A stretch of 64,000 nucleotides of DNA from SAR202 cluster bacterium (GTDB lineage: Bacteria; Chloroflexota; Dehalococcoidia; Lucifugimonadales; UBA2985), in assembly GCA_009391535.1 (NCBI GenBank), contig VFHP01000007.1, positions 88,656 through 152,655 on the forward strand. The letters are read 5' to 3'. Of this stretch, positions 53,859 to 64,000 are shown one piece after another. A program made the translations under genes and the position numbers. Under the pieces are notes generated by a model. It had not been told where the DNA came from and did no database searches. It saw nothing but the letters and a program-made list of their open reading frames with translations. Each line of letters begins with the position of its first letter. Position 1 is the stretch's first letter.

Positions 53859-56800
53859 CTATTCTGGTATAAACTCATGCAAGAAGTAGCGGCTGTCGTG
53901 GCTTGACGGGCTGTGGTGAGGATTAGTAAAGGCCCACACTAAAAGCCTCATTCTATCTTTTGGGATTCCCATGTCTGATCGTCCAAACTGCGTTTTGACT
54001 AGTTGAATTCGATTGCCAAAACGGTAGAAGTTTGTTATATTGCCAACGCGATCTGTCCCCTCTGTATTGGTTGAAGTGATAGTTTGTCCAACTTGATTCC
54101 AAGCACTGCCATTCCAGCTGTAAACGTAAACAGATCCGTGGTCATCATTTGAACATCCAGCTCCTCTAGGTGGTAATTCTGGATTTGCCTCATGTGTAGA
54201 GTATGCAATCGTTTGGCCGTCAGCACTGATTGATATATCCCAGCCCGCACCGCAACCAGTGAATGTTTGACCCTTCTGCATATACTTGGTACCATCCCAA
54301 GTAAACACTTTAACCCAAGATTCAGAAAGAGTTCCACCGGAAATAATAAAAGTATCACCGTCGTTACTAAGTCTCATTTTATATATGCTTTTATTTGTTG
54401 ATGAGACTGCTGGAGTATCAAGGTTAAATATTGGTCTTTCAACATAATTAGGAAGGACTGGACGCTGAGTGCCTTTCCAGAGTGGAGAACCTGTAGTATC
54501 TTTGTATATCCTGACATTACCAGTTATGGCCCCAGTGTCGCCCCCACCTGGTTCAACCCAACCAATAATAGAACCATCCTCGCTTATCTGGGGTGAAACA
54601 ATAAGACCAAGCTCATTTTCCCCAGCAAAGGTTGCTATTGCTTCAACTTTAGGCGGTCTTCCATCTATTATATAATCATACCTAAACCTATAGATCCAAA
54701 CTCTTCCACAATCTTCCTCGCCAGTTTGACCATAAGGGTCACTAACAATCATTGTGTCGCCATCACCATCTAGGGCAAACTCAGCACCCCACCGTATTGG
54801 AAGAGTTCCCTCAAGATTGTTAGATGCTATGAATGAAGGGGTTAGTCCATCGGGCCTATTTGCAATAGTGTTAAACGGTTGACCTATAAAACTAAGTAAG
54901 AAAGCGGGAATCTCAAGAGGTAATTGATGCTCATTGAGTGTTCTGGTTGCGTGCTGAACAATTATCACAACTGGGTCATCAGAATCTCTTCTCGATGTAC
55001 CTCCAAGCACCCCCGGGTATGTATATGCAAAGGTTGTGCTGCCTATCCAGTGTTTAAATTGGTTTCTATGTAAACCAAATGGAGCTGACTCTGACGAAGC
55101 AAATGCCACATACTTAGCCGCATTGAATTCGTTTTCCGAACCCTGGTTTGAAAAAGCAAGACTAAGAACAGGGTCTTCAGGTGACATTGAAGTATAAACC
55201 TCGATGTGACCCTTGTTAACGGTTGGGTCGGTAGGAAGACCTGATATCATTTTAACTCCAAAAGGATCAAGCCTTGTTGCTCCACCCGTATAGTTCCAAT
55301 CTTTACCGGTCTCGTATGGTTGGGCTGGATAGGAACTGCCCAGTGGTCCCAATTCAATCCATTTTCCGGAACCTGAAGGCGGATTTGGCGGTTTATCCTC
55401 AGTGCCTAAATATCGGTATAATTTAAACGTCTTTGAGAACACTGTTGTTAGGCTATCATTACTAGCTCTTATTCTAAATTCTCTGTTAAATAACCTTATT
55501 GCACACCCATTACCAATGTTTTGATCTGTAAAGGCATCGCAAGAAGATGGTGGATTTCCCATCTCAGAAATAAGCGGATGACAGGACACTTTTTCACATT
55601 CATTATCGTCATCAGGGGGAATAAAATTACCCTTTCCCATGTAAATGTAAATTTTTCCATTGTTCCCATCATGCTGGTGGTCTCCGAAGACTAAGGTGTG
55701 CCCAAAGTGTTCCCCGTCAAAAATAAATCCAGTCCTAGATATTGATGTGCCCGTTCCAAACGAACTTATATTATTATCGGTACCGGCTAGAAAGTCACCC
55801 CCCTGCTGTACCCAAGTGTTTCCAATCAACTTAAAAACAATCGTTTTGCTTGTACTTGAAGGAGACATGTCTTTATCGAGTTGCACATTAAGGGCGACGA
55901 TATCTTTATCAGCAAAATCTATTTGTGGTTGCTGACCGCTATGCAGTAAATTGGCATTGCTTCTAGCAAATTTAATAGTATTGCCAACCTGTGTGTAAGA
56001 AGAACCATTCCAGTCATATGCAGTAAATGTGAAATCTCCAATTGAAATATCGGACAGATTTGCTGAAGTTACACTTGGATTGCCCTCGTATCCAAAAAAC
56101 GCGACCCTAGTACCATCCGTAGACATACCGATAGCGGAACCAATATGCTGTCCTTTTTCACCGACAAAATCATGTCTAATATCCCACTGGGATGTCGAAG
56201 TGTTATATTCATAAACGCGAACAATACCCCTAGTGTTGTGAACTATCTCTGATAAAGCTATTACTGAGCCATCGTCAGACATCGCACTGTCAAACACAAA
56301 TTTCTGTGTACCGTTAATTAAGGGTTCAGATGGAAGGCCTGGTATTACGAGATCCTGACCTTTCTGAATCCAAGCTGTGCCGTTCCAGCTAAAAACCCTA
56401 GCCGCAATGTTATTGTGGCTCCGGTTGCCATCATTTGATGGGCAAACTAATACAGTGTCACCGATGGACTTGATTTTACCGTCCTCTCTGATTACAGAGA
56501 TTTCTACTGATCCACCAGATCCTCCTATACCTATATCATCCCAAGTGATAGCAGAACCTCTTTGAACCCAAGTTCCAGTGTGCGGTTCAACATTCTTATT
56601 TATAAGTAGGTCATAAACAAAAGTCTTACCAACAGCTTTAGTGAAAAACTCACCATTGAAAAAGGAGTCTGAATGAGCGGGACCGAGACCGTGACAAGAA
56701 AATACCATTGTCCGTCCATCCGGTGTTATGGTTATATCATTCCGACTATGGTGCTTAGTTATTGTATTTACTAACTCCATATCTTCAATATCGAGTGTGT

Positions 56801-58061
56801 TTAGGAGATTGTAGCGAACTTGGGGTAAAGAATCACCGAAGCCGATATCCGGACCATAAAACACTTCTCTTCTAAAGGTAACAATCTTGCCCTGTTTTCC
56901 ATCAGGTAGAACGGATTGCGGATTGCGAGAAGGACCAACAACAATATATTCACCGTCTGCGGATATATCTATACAAAATCCAAAGCCCTCTGGATTGTAA
57001 CTAGTGCCCCCATAATCATCGCCCACTTTAGTATCAACAAGCTTCCAGCCGGTAGTACCACCCACGGTACTGCTAGCACCGCCGCCATCATCCTTGCATA
57101 TGAATTTTCTAAGAAGTACATCAAGAGTTTGTTCGACACCCCCTTTATCGTTAGGAAGATCGTATAAGTCTACAAAGTTATCGTCTTCGGAATCTCTGTA
57201 TTGAAGATAGTAATCTACATCAATGTGGTTTAATGTAGCTCCGTCCGATTGTACAGCAGCGGCTGTATACTTAACCTCGTGGTTATCGGGTCGCACCTCT
57301 GGACAATTATCACACGCTTCAGCTGTATTATCGAGCAGTAAAGAGTCGCAAGGGTCATCTATAACAAAGATGTTATTGGGGTCTTTTAAAAAGCGAAGTT
57401 CTGCTGGTGTACATTCCACATCCAAACATATTTTCAATAGATCTGCCGCATCTTGATTGATACAGCATTGCTCAAAAACAAAAGGGCAGATAAAGTCTTC
57501 ATTACCATTGGATTCACTGGATACTATGTGCTTACCATTGGATTGTAAGTCTGTGTCAAATTTGTCATGGGTTTTTTGGACGTGAGAGGCGAACATACTA
57601 CCAGAGTTGTCTCTAAACACGCTAACTTCTGTAGATGTGTTCCAAATTTCTCTAACTTCGTCTGTACTTTTGGAGCTGTTGGTAACTATTTCTACGATAT
57701 AGTCATAAACGTCAGAAACAAAGCCAGTACTATCCCTCTTGATATACTGGGGTACGGAAAGACCAGCTTCATACTCTAGTCTTAGTGAATAGCATCTATC
57801 TGAGCTTACAAATTGGGGCCACTCATTATAGTCCATACTTCCCCATCTGCCCGGTTCAACATCCATAAAAAAGATTAGTCTATCAGGAAATGCTCTCAAA
57901 TATTTATCTATTTTTTCCTGCAAAGCGGCAACATGTTCTGCTTGGCGGCTGGCCATGTCAGACTCGTCCATAAACACGACACCTATCGCACCAAAACAGT
58001 CTGTTGGTGGTGGGGGATCGTCAGATGGGCAACAGGTGTTGCAAACTATAGGTCTTCCCAT
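53859..58061 (-). CDS. Beta-propeller-like adhesin with vWA-like N-terminus (1400 aa)
   Basis: Start at ATG 58061 (MGRPIVCNTCCPSDDPPPPT), because GGGAGG lies 5 bases before it; a start 8 codons earlier is less likely. The N-terminus has Cys pairs and a proline run, then GAIGVVFMDESDMASR (about residues 24-39) and, at 147-156, VSVFRDNSGSM. The latter fits the DxSxS metal-ion-dependent adhesion motif of von Willebrand A domains. From about residue 340 to the end come at least eight propeller-like units: ISADGEYIVVGPS, ITPDGRTMVFSCHG, MSDDGSVIALSE, MSTDGTRVAFFGYEG, DGDGDTMIVSDPYG, ISEDGSIIGWVEPG, LSNDGDTFIISGG and ISADGQTIAYSTHE, often followed by VYVYSWNGSAWNQVG. These are FG-GAP/WD-like blades. 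I infer a large surface adhesin. No signal peptide. Confidence 0.85.
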   Translation of the reverse strand: MGRPIVCNTCCPSDDPPPPTDCFGAIGVVFMDESDMASRQAEHVAALQEKIDKYLRAFPDRLIFFMDVEPGRWGSMDYNEWPQFVSSDRCYSLRLEYEAGLSVPQYIKRDSTGFVSDVYDYIVEIVTNSSKSTDEVREIWNTSTEVSVFRDNSGSMFASHVQKTHDKFDTDLQSNGKHIVSSESNGNEDFICPFVFEQCCINQDAADLLKICLDVECTPAELRFLKDPNNIFVIDDPCDSLLLDNTAEACDNCPEVRPDNHEVKYTAAAVQSDGATLNHIDVDYYLQYRDSEDDNFVDLYDLPNDKGGVEQTLDVLLRKFICKDDGGGASSTVGGTTGWKLVDTKVGDDYGGTSYNPEGFGFCIDISADGEYIVVGPSRNPQSVLPDGKQGKIVTFRREVFYGPDIGFGDSLPQVRYNLLNTLDIEDMELVNTITKHHSRNDITITPDGRTMVFSCHGLGPAHSDSFFNGEFFTKAVGKTFVYDLLINKNVEPHTGTWVQRGSAITWDDIGIGGSGGSVEISVIREDGKIKSIGDTVLVCPSNDGNRSHNNIAARVFSWNGTAWIQKGQDLVIPGLPSEPLINGTQKFVFDSAMSDDGSVIALSEIVHNTRGIVRVYEYNTSTSQWDIRHDFVGEKGQHIGSAIGMSTDGTRVAFFGYEGNPSVTSANLSDISIGDFTFTAYDWNGSSYTQVGNTIKFARSNANLLHSGQQPQIDFADKDIVALNVQLDKDMSPSSTSKTIVFKLIGNTWVQQGGDFLAGTDNNISSFGTGTSISRTGFIFDGEHFGHTLVFGDHQHDGNNGKIYIYMGKGNFIPPDDDNECEKVSCHPLISEMGNPPSSCDAFTDQNIGNGCAIRLFNREFRIRASNDSLTTVFSKTFKLYRYLGTEDKPPNPPSGSGKWIELGPLGSSYPAQPYETGKDWNYTGGATRLDPFGVKMISGLPTDPTVNKGHIEVYTSMSPEDPVLSLAFSNQGSENEFNAAKYVAFASSESAPFGLHRNQFKHWIGSTTFAYTYPGVLGGTSRRDSDDPVVIIVQHATRTLNEHQLPLEIPAFLLSFIGQPFNTIANRPDGLTPSFIASNNLEGTLPIRWGAEFALDGDGDTMIVSDPYGQTGEEDCGRVWIYRFRYDYIIDGRPPKVEAIATFAGENELGLIVSPQISEDGSIIGWVEPGGGDTGAITGNVRIYKDTTGSPLWKGTQRPVLPNYVERPIFNLDTPAVSSTNKSIYKMRLSNDGDTFIISGGTLSESWVKVFTWDGTKYMQKGQTFTGCGAGWDISISADGQTIAYSTHEANPELPPRGAGCSNDDHGSVYVYSWNGSAWNQVGQTITSTNTEGTDRVGNITNFYRFGNRIQLVKTQFGRSDMGIPKDRMRLLVWAFTNPHHSPSSHDSRYFLHEFIPE

Positions 58062-58071
58062 TTTGCCCTCC

Positions 58072-60741
58072 CTATGAACAACCAACCCAGATGGGTCTGT
58101 ATTCGGAACCTATTTTTTGAACTACAATAAACACGCCACCTGCGGCGGTAAGGCTCGCGTCTCTATTGTGTATAGTAAGTTCCTCTCCCGTAAAGGCTCC
58201 GTCTTTATAGACCTCTATTATAGCTTCTTCAACCCCAGTCGCAGAGTTTGAGGGGGAAGACATACCGGGGGATTTTAGAAGACCCTCAACAATATTACTA
58301 TTACCAGCGGTGTCAAAATTCCCGTCGCAATCAATAGAGGCGACTAGGGTGTCATCACAGTACCAAGTCTGTATATAATTATTTCCATTCCCAACATGAA
58401 CAATACTATCCCTTCTAACAGAAAGGGGTGCGTCCGGATCTAATATTGCATCACCAACCGATACATTCCTCTTGCCGTGATCACCGGCAATCATTTTCTG
58501 TATAACTAGTTTATTGCTCGTGTTGTCTGTTATTCTAGATTTATGCAGAAGCCTCTCGCTATCTGATAATCCGGTAATTATTTCTATATTATTTTTACAT
58601 TGCGTTCCAGCCATTCCTGCTAGAGCAAAAGTTCCTATACCTATAGATTTTTCTGAGTGTGAATCTTCGCCAGCATTTAATCCTATGAAAACAGACTCGT
58701 TAGCTTCAGAGTTTCTACCGGCGTCCTCACCTATAAATACAGCGTGCGTTATATCATCAGCGTTGTTTCCAGCTCTATGCCCTATGAAGATAACCGGCTT
58801 GTCTATATTAAGACTATTATTGGTTGTCGTTGCATTGCTTCCAGCATCGGCACCGAGTATCACTGCGTTCTTCCACCCAGACGCAAACTGTGCAACATCG
58901 CAGCCTATCATAACCGACCTTGAAATTCCGCCAGTATTTACATTTAATTCAGCTTCTGGATTTGCTATGAGGATATTACAGTTTTCCGCAATAGAGCTTG
59001 TGCCGCTGCTAACGTAATCTGCAAGTCCCTGTAGTGACATTTTACCGACGTTGGAAGAATTGGTGCCGTCTAGCTGTACCGCAACAAATGTGTTATCCGT
59101 TCTAATATTGCTAGAAACATTACCAGCAAGTTCTAGTTCTGAGTAATCTAGCACATATGCATTTTTGTTTATGTCGGTGATAAAATTCTTGCTAACCCCA
59201 GATGTACCGAAAGATGGAACTAGTTCAAATTCTGCCAACCCAGACAAGGAAGTGCCATCTTGAAATCTAACAGCACCCCTAAGTTTGAGATCCCCGTTAA
59301 GCTCTGCAAACGGAGCACAATCAGTTGGGGTGGCATAATTAGGTATATTTGTTAGTACACAGCCATTAGGGTCTAATACAAATAATTTATTAGTTAGGGA
59401 GTCCGCGTTTGAAAAATCAAAAGATAAGTTACTTCTAGAATAAAAACTACCTTCTCTTGTAGAGTCAATTATATCAATAACAGAATCGTCAGAGCCTGCC
59501 GACACAACGTTTTTAACTGAGAAGTTAACATCGCCATTGAATATGGATAGGCGAGCATTGGATAATGAAAACTGCCTATCGTTTATTAAACTTCCGGATA
59601 TTATTGGGGTTGAGCCAATACCTATTGCTAAAGTGCCATCTTGGGGTAAATTGTTTTGAAATAAGCTTCTACCTAAAAGAATACAGTCATCCATCCCTCC
59701 AAAATTACCGTTGCCACCGGTAGCAATTCTAGACCCAATTATAGTATTTCTTTCAGCAGATGTCCAGCCAGTAAGACTTTTACAGCCAACAACCGTATTG
59801 TCGTTTGAGTTTGATGGTGTTAGCCCACTACCTGTACTACAACCAACTAAGGTGTTACACTCAACGGTTCCATCATCGGAAAGATTAAATCCAGCCCCCC
59901 AACCGTAATAAGTGTTTGCATGTTTATCGCTATCGTAAGCTCTTTCTTTGGGGGTCGTCCAGCCGCCATAGGTATTACAGTTATCACCAAAGATTAATCC
60001 GTCTTTTGAATCCAATTGTGATATATCTTGTTTCTTTATAAGGTTTGTTTCTTTACCTTCGTCGTCTACAAAAAACAATGCTTGTGTATGACCGGGAACC
60101 TCTGTCCAAGGCTTTACATATATTTTACCGTAGTCATCATTGATCATTGGCTTACAGGCTTGTTCATGCATGGATATAGTGCCGCTATCACACATATCGT
60201 CACACCAGTACGCCACCGTTAATGGTGAGTTTGGAGACCATAATCTTTCTTTGTGTCTTCTGGTGACCCCAATACCTACATATCCGCGTTCAGACATAGA
60301 TATATGGGAAAACTCCATTCCACAACACCCACTAGATCTGATTAAAGAAAAATCAGCTACAACATTGTCGGAACCATTGGCTTCGACACACAGATCAGTA
60401 TAGTCGTAATATCCATCTCTCGCTATAAAAGCGTCGTCGTTTTGGGGGTCATAAGAAATATGCAAGCCTGAAGCTCTAGTATTTCCCATACCCATAAGCT
60501 CTATACTACTCCTATAGTCTTTAGAGGGGCCGCTTGAAAATCTTATGTTTGAATCTCCAGTAGACTGAACGTTAAAGATGGTCTCTGGTAGGTGTGGGTC
60601 AGAACCTGAATTGGTGCGTTTCTTGTTTGTTATACCAACTAGTCCGGACTGACTAACGGTACCACCATTTCTCAGTACTGTTACAGCCTCAAAAATTTCA
60701 GATTGGCCGTTTTCTAAATGTATTGATAATCTATCTTTCAT
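58072..60741 (-). CDS. Fibre with YadA-head-like repeats (889 aa)
   Basis: An 889-residue protein, MKDRLSIHLENGQSEIFEAV, with AGGAAC before ATG 60741. Residues about 285-390 (NTLVGCSTGSGLTPSNSND, NTVVGCKSLTGW, NTIIGSRIATGG) and about 590-720 (VMIGCDVAQFASG, VILGADAGSN, VFIGHRAGNN, VFIGEDAGRN, VFIGLNAGED, IGIGTFALAG) are beta-roll repeats like those in the 1660-residue fibre. The part between is beta-rich (DVNFSVKNVVSAGSDDSVID). The C-terminal 70 residues (EEAIIEVYKDGAFTGEELTI, FIVVQKIGSEYRPIWVGCS) form a small cap. It lies directly after the 910-residue protein, with which it may make one adhesin assembly. Confidence 0.86.
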   Translation of the reverse strand: MKDRLSIHLENGQSEIFEAVTVLRNGGTVSQSGLVGITNKKRTNSGSDPHLPETIFNVQSTGDSNIRFSSGPSKDYRSSIELMGMGNTRASGLHISYDPQNDDAFIARDGYYDYTDLCVEANGSDNVVADFSLIRSSGCCGMEFSHISMSERGYVGIGVTRRHKERLWSPNSPLTVAYWCDDMCDSGTISMHEQACKPMINDDYGKIYVKPWTEVPGHTQALFFVDDEGKETNLIKKQDISQLDSKDGLIFGDNCNTYGGWTTPKERAYDSDKHANTYYGWGAGFNLSDDGTVECNTLVGCSTGSGLTPSNSNDNTVVGCKSLTGWTSAERNTIIGSRIATGGNGNFGGMDDCILLGRSLFQNNLPQDGTLAIGIGSTPIISGSLINDRQFSLSNARLSIFNGDVNFSVKNVVSAGSDDSVIDIIDSTREGSFYSRSNLSFDFSNADSLTNKLFVLDPNGCVLTNIPNYATPTDCAPFAELNGDLKLRGAVRFQDGTSLSGLAEFELVPSFGTSGVSKNFITDINKNAYVLDYSELELAGNVSSNIRTDNTFVAVQLDGTNSSNVGKMSLQGLADYVSSGTSSIAENCNILIANPEAELNVNTGGISRSVMIGCDVAQFASGWKNAVILGADAGSNATTTNNSLNIDKPVIFIGHRAGNNADDITHAVFIGEDAGRNSEANESVFIGLNAGEDSHSEKSIGIGTFALAGMAGTQCKNNIEIITGLSDSERLLHKSRITDNTSNKLVIQKMIAGDHGKRNVSVGDAILDPDAPLSVRRDSIVHVGNGNNYIQTWYCDDTLVASIDCDGNFDTAGNSNIVEGLLKSPGMSSPSNSATGVEEAIIEVYKDGAFTGEELTIHNRDASLTAAGGVFIVVQKIGSEYRPIWVGCS

Positions 60742-60755
60742 TTTTTGTTCCTAGA

Positions 60756-63488
<2,733 letters not shown>

Positions 63489-63497
63489 TGTTTAACC

Positions 63498-63986
63498 CTA
63501 TTTAAAGCTGATTTGCAAAGAAGACTGGTCAAACTTGACGGTATCTCCCTGATAAATTATTCTTGGATTATTAAGTTGGGCATACATTAGTAAGTTTCCA
63601 GAGCCAACGGTCCCTGAATCACAGATAGCAATACCTGATACCCACCCCCAATCCTGTAGGGCGTTATCAAACATGATGAGATTTGCATTTTTAATAACAC
63701 CACTGCCAGCTGCATAGTCATTTGCTGAATGAGACCAGAAATAATTTCCGCTCTGCGTTCCGGGTACTGAATCGTCTGATTTTGGGTCACCTAAGAAATA
63801 TCTACCATATCCAGTATTATTACCATCTTTTTTAACTGGTAACTCAGGAATTGTAGCCCCGGTGTCTGATTCTCTAGGAACACCGCTACATAATGCTATG
63901 GATATACCACTAGGTTTATTAAACGTTTGACCCCTAAAAATGTGGTGGAGTAAGCCGGACTCCAAATAATCTGATAAGGCTGTCAT
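63498..63986 (-). CDS. Phage structural protein of the YLE..LL.H.F type (162 aa)
   Basis: A 162-residue protein, MTALSDYLESGLLHHIFRGQ, with AAGGGG before ATG 63986. The N-terminal helix (YLESGLLHHIFRG) followed by a beta-sandwich with ALCSGVPRESDTGATIPELP, WGWVSGIAICDSGTVGSGNL, LLMYAQLNNPRIIYQGDTVK and FDQSSLQISFK matches a family of small tail or decoration proteins in many dsDNA phages ('N-YLENALL..HVF', 'G...L.YA.L...K.I..GD...F'). The exact role is not fixed; virion decoration or tail fibre attachment has been suggested for such proteins. It starts the fibre operon seen here and may not be its first gene. Confidence 0.85.
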   Translation of the reverse strand: MTALSDYLESGLLHHIFRGQTFNKPSGISIALCSGVPRESDTGATIPELPVKKDGNNTGYGRYFLGDPKSDDSVPGTQSGNYFWSHSANDYAAGSGVIKNANLIMFDNALQDWGWVSGIAICDSGTVGSGNLLMYAQLNNPRIIYQGDTVKFDQSSLQISFK

Positions 63987-64000
63987 AAGGAATTCCCCTT

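Noticed and set aside
58514..59017. A 167-codon open frame on the plus strand
   Set aside because: It is antisense to the beta-roll repeats of the 889-residue fibre and has no recognisable domain.

Overview
This window is a 64 kb piece of a large tailed-phage (Caudoviricetes) genome, almost entirely its tail and adhesin region. All 33 genes I support lie on the minus strand, so transcription runs from position 64000 towards 1. They are packed tightly, with many TAATG or ATGA stop/start overlaps and ribosome-binding sites at most starts. No gap exceeds about 125 bases. I see no tRNA, CRISPR array, insertion sequence, integrase, replication, lysis, portal, terminase or major capsid gene. The fibre modules (ADRVKE-type N-termini, DH..L..L..DDH.QY, LTVAGDLQ-type and GSQTIDG-type ends) are of kinds I associate with aquatic and marine phages. 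The host cannot be fixed from the sequence; an aquatic bacterium, possibly a cyanobacterium, is a guess.

Layout in transcription order. (1) 63986-48871: eight fibre, adhesin or virion-surface proteins. They include a 910-residue protein with a polyglycine block and three Ig-like domains, an 889-residue protein with YadA-head-like repeats, a 1400-residue beta-propeller-like protein with a von Willebrand A-like DNSGSM motif, and fibres of 564, 486 and 445 residues. (2) 48867-46762: three overlapping enzyme genes: a phosphoribosyltransferase-HAD fusion, a SAM methyltransferase and a sulfotransferase-like protein. (3) 46750-36051: small structural proteins, a connector-like protein, two fibres (349 and 1660 residues), a DNRLRE-like protein, and head-closure/tail-completion candidates. 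(4) 35990-34788: the probable tail tube protein, flanked by a promoter-like element and a stem-loop. (5) 34651-25776: three tail-assembly chaperone candidates and a 2178-residue tape measure protein. (6) 25774-1: tail-tip/baseplate proteins, among them a giant 4411-residue FG-GAP/LamG protein and proteins of 1657 and 1523 residues. The last gene is cut by the window edge.

Points that stand out. The motif GTGTATAAT recurs in three of the few intergenic gaps, each time 34-47 bases before a start codon, and probably marks late promoters. The 4411-residue protein has seven FG-GAP-like motifs in a 4+3 arrangement around about 1200 inserted residues with Rossmann-like segments. The surface-chemistry enzymes sit inside the adhesin operon, next to proteins very rich in Ser-Gly pairs. 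Fibre modules (N-terminal heads, a YNDGGTLKFNGSAV block, C-terminal caps) are reused between neighbouring genes. Functions assigned by position alone are marked as such.
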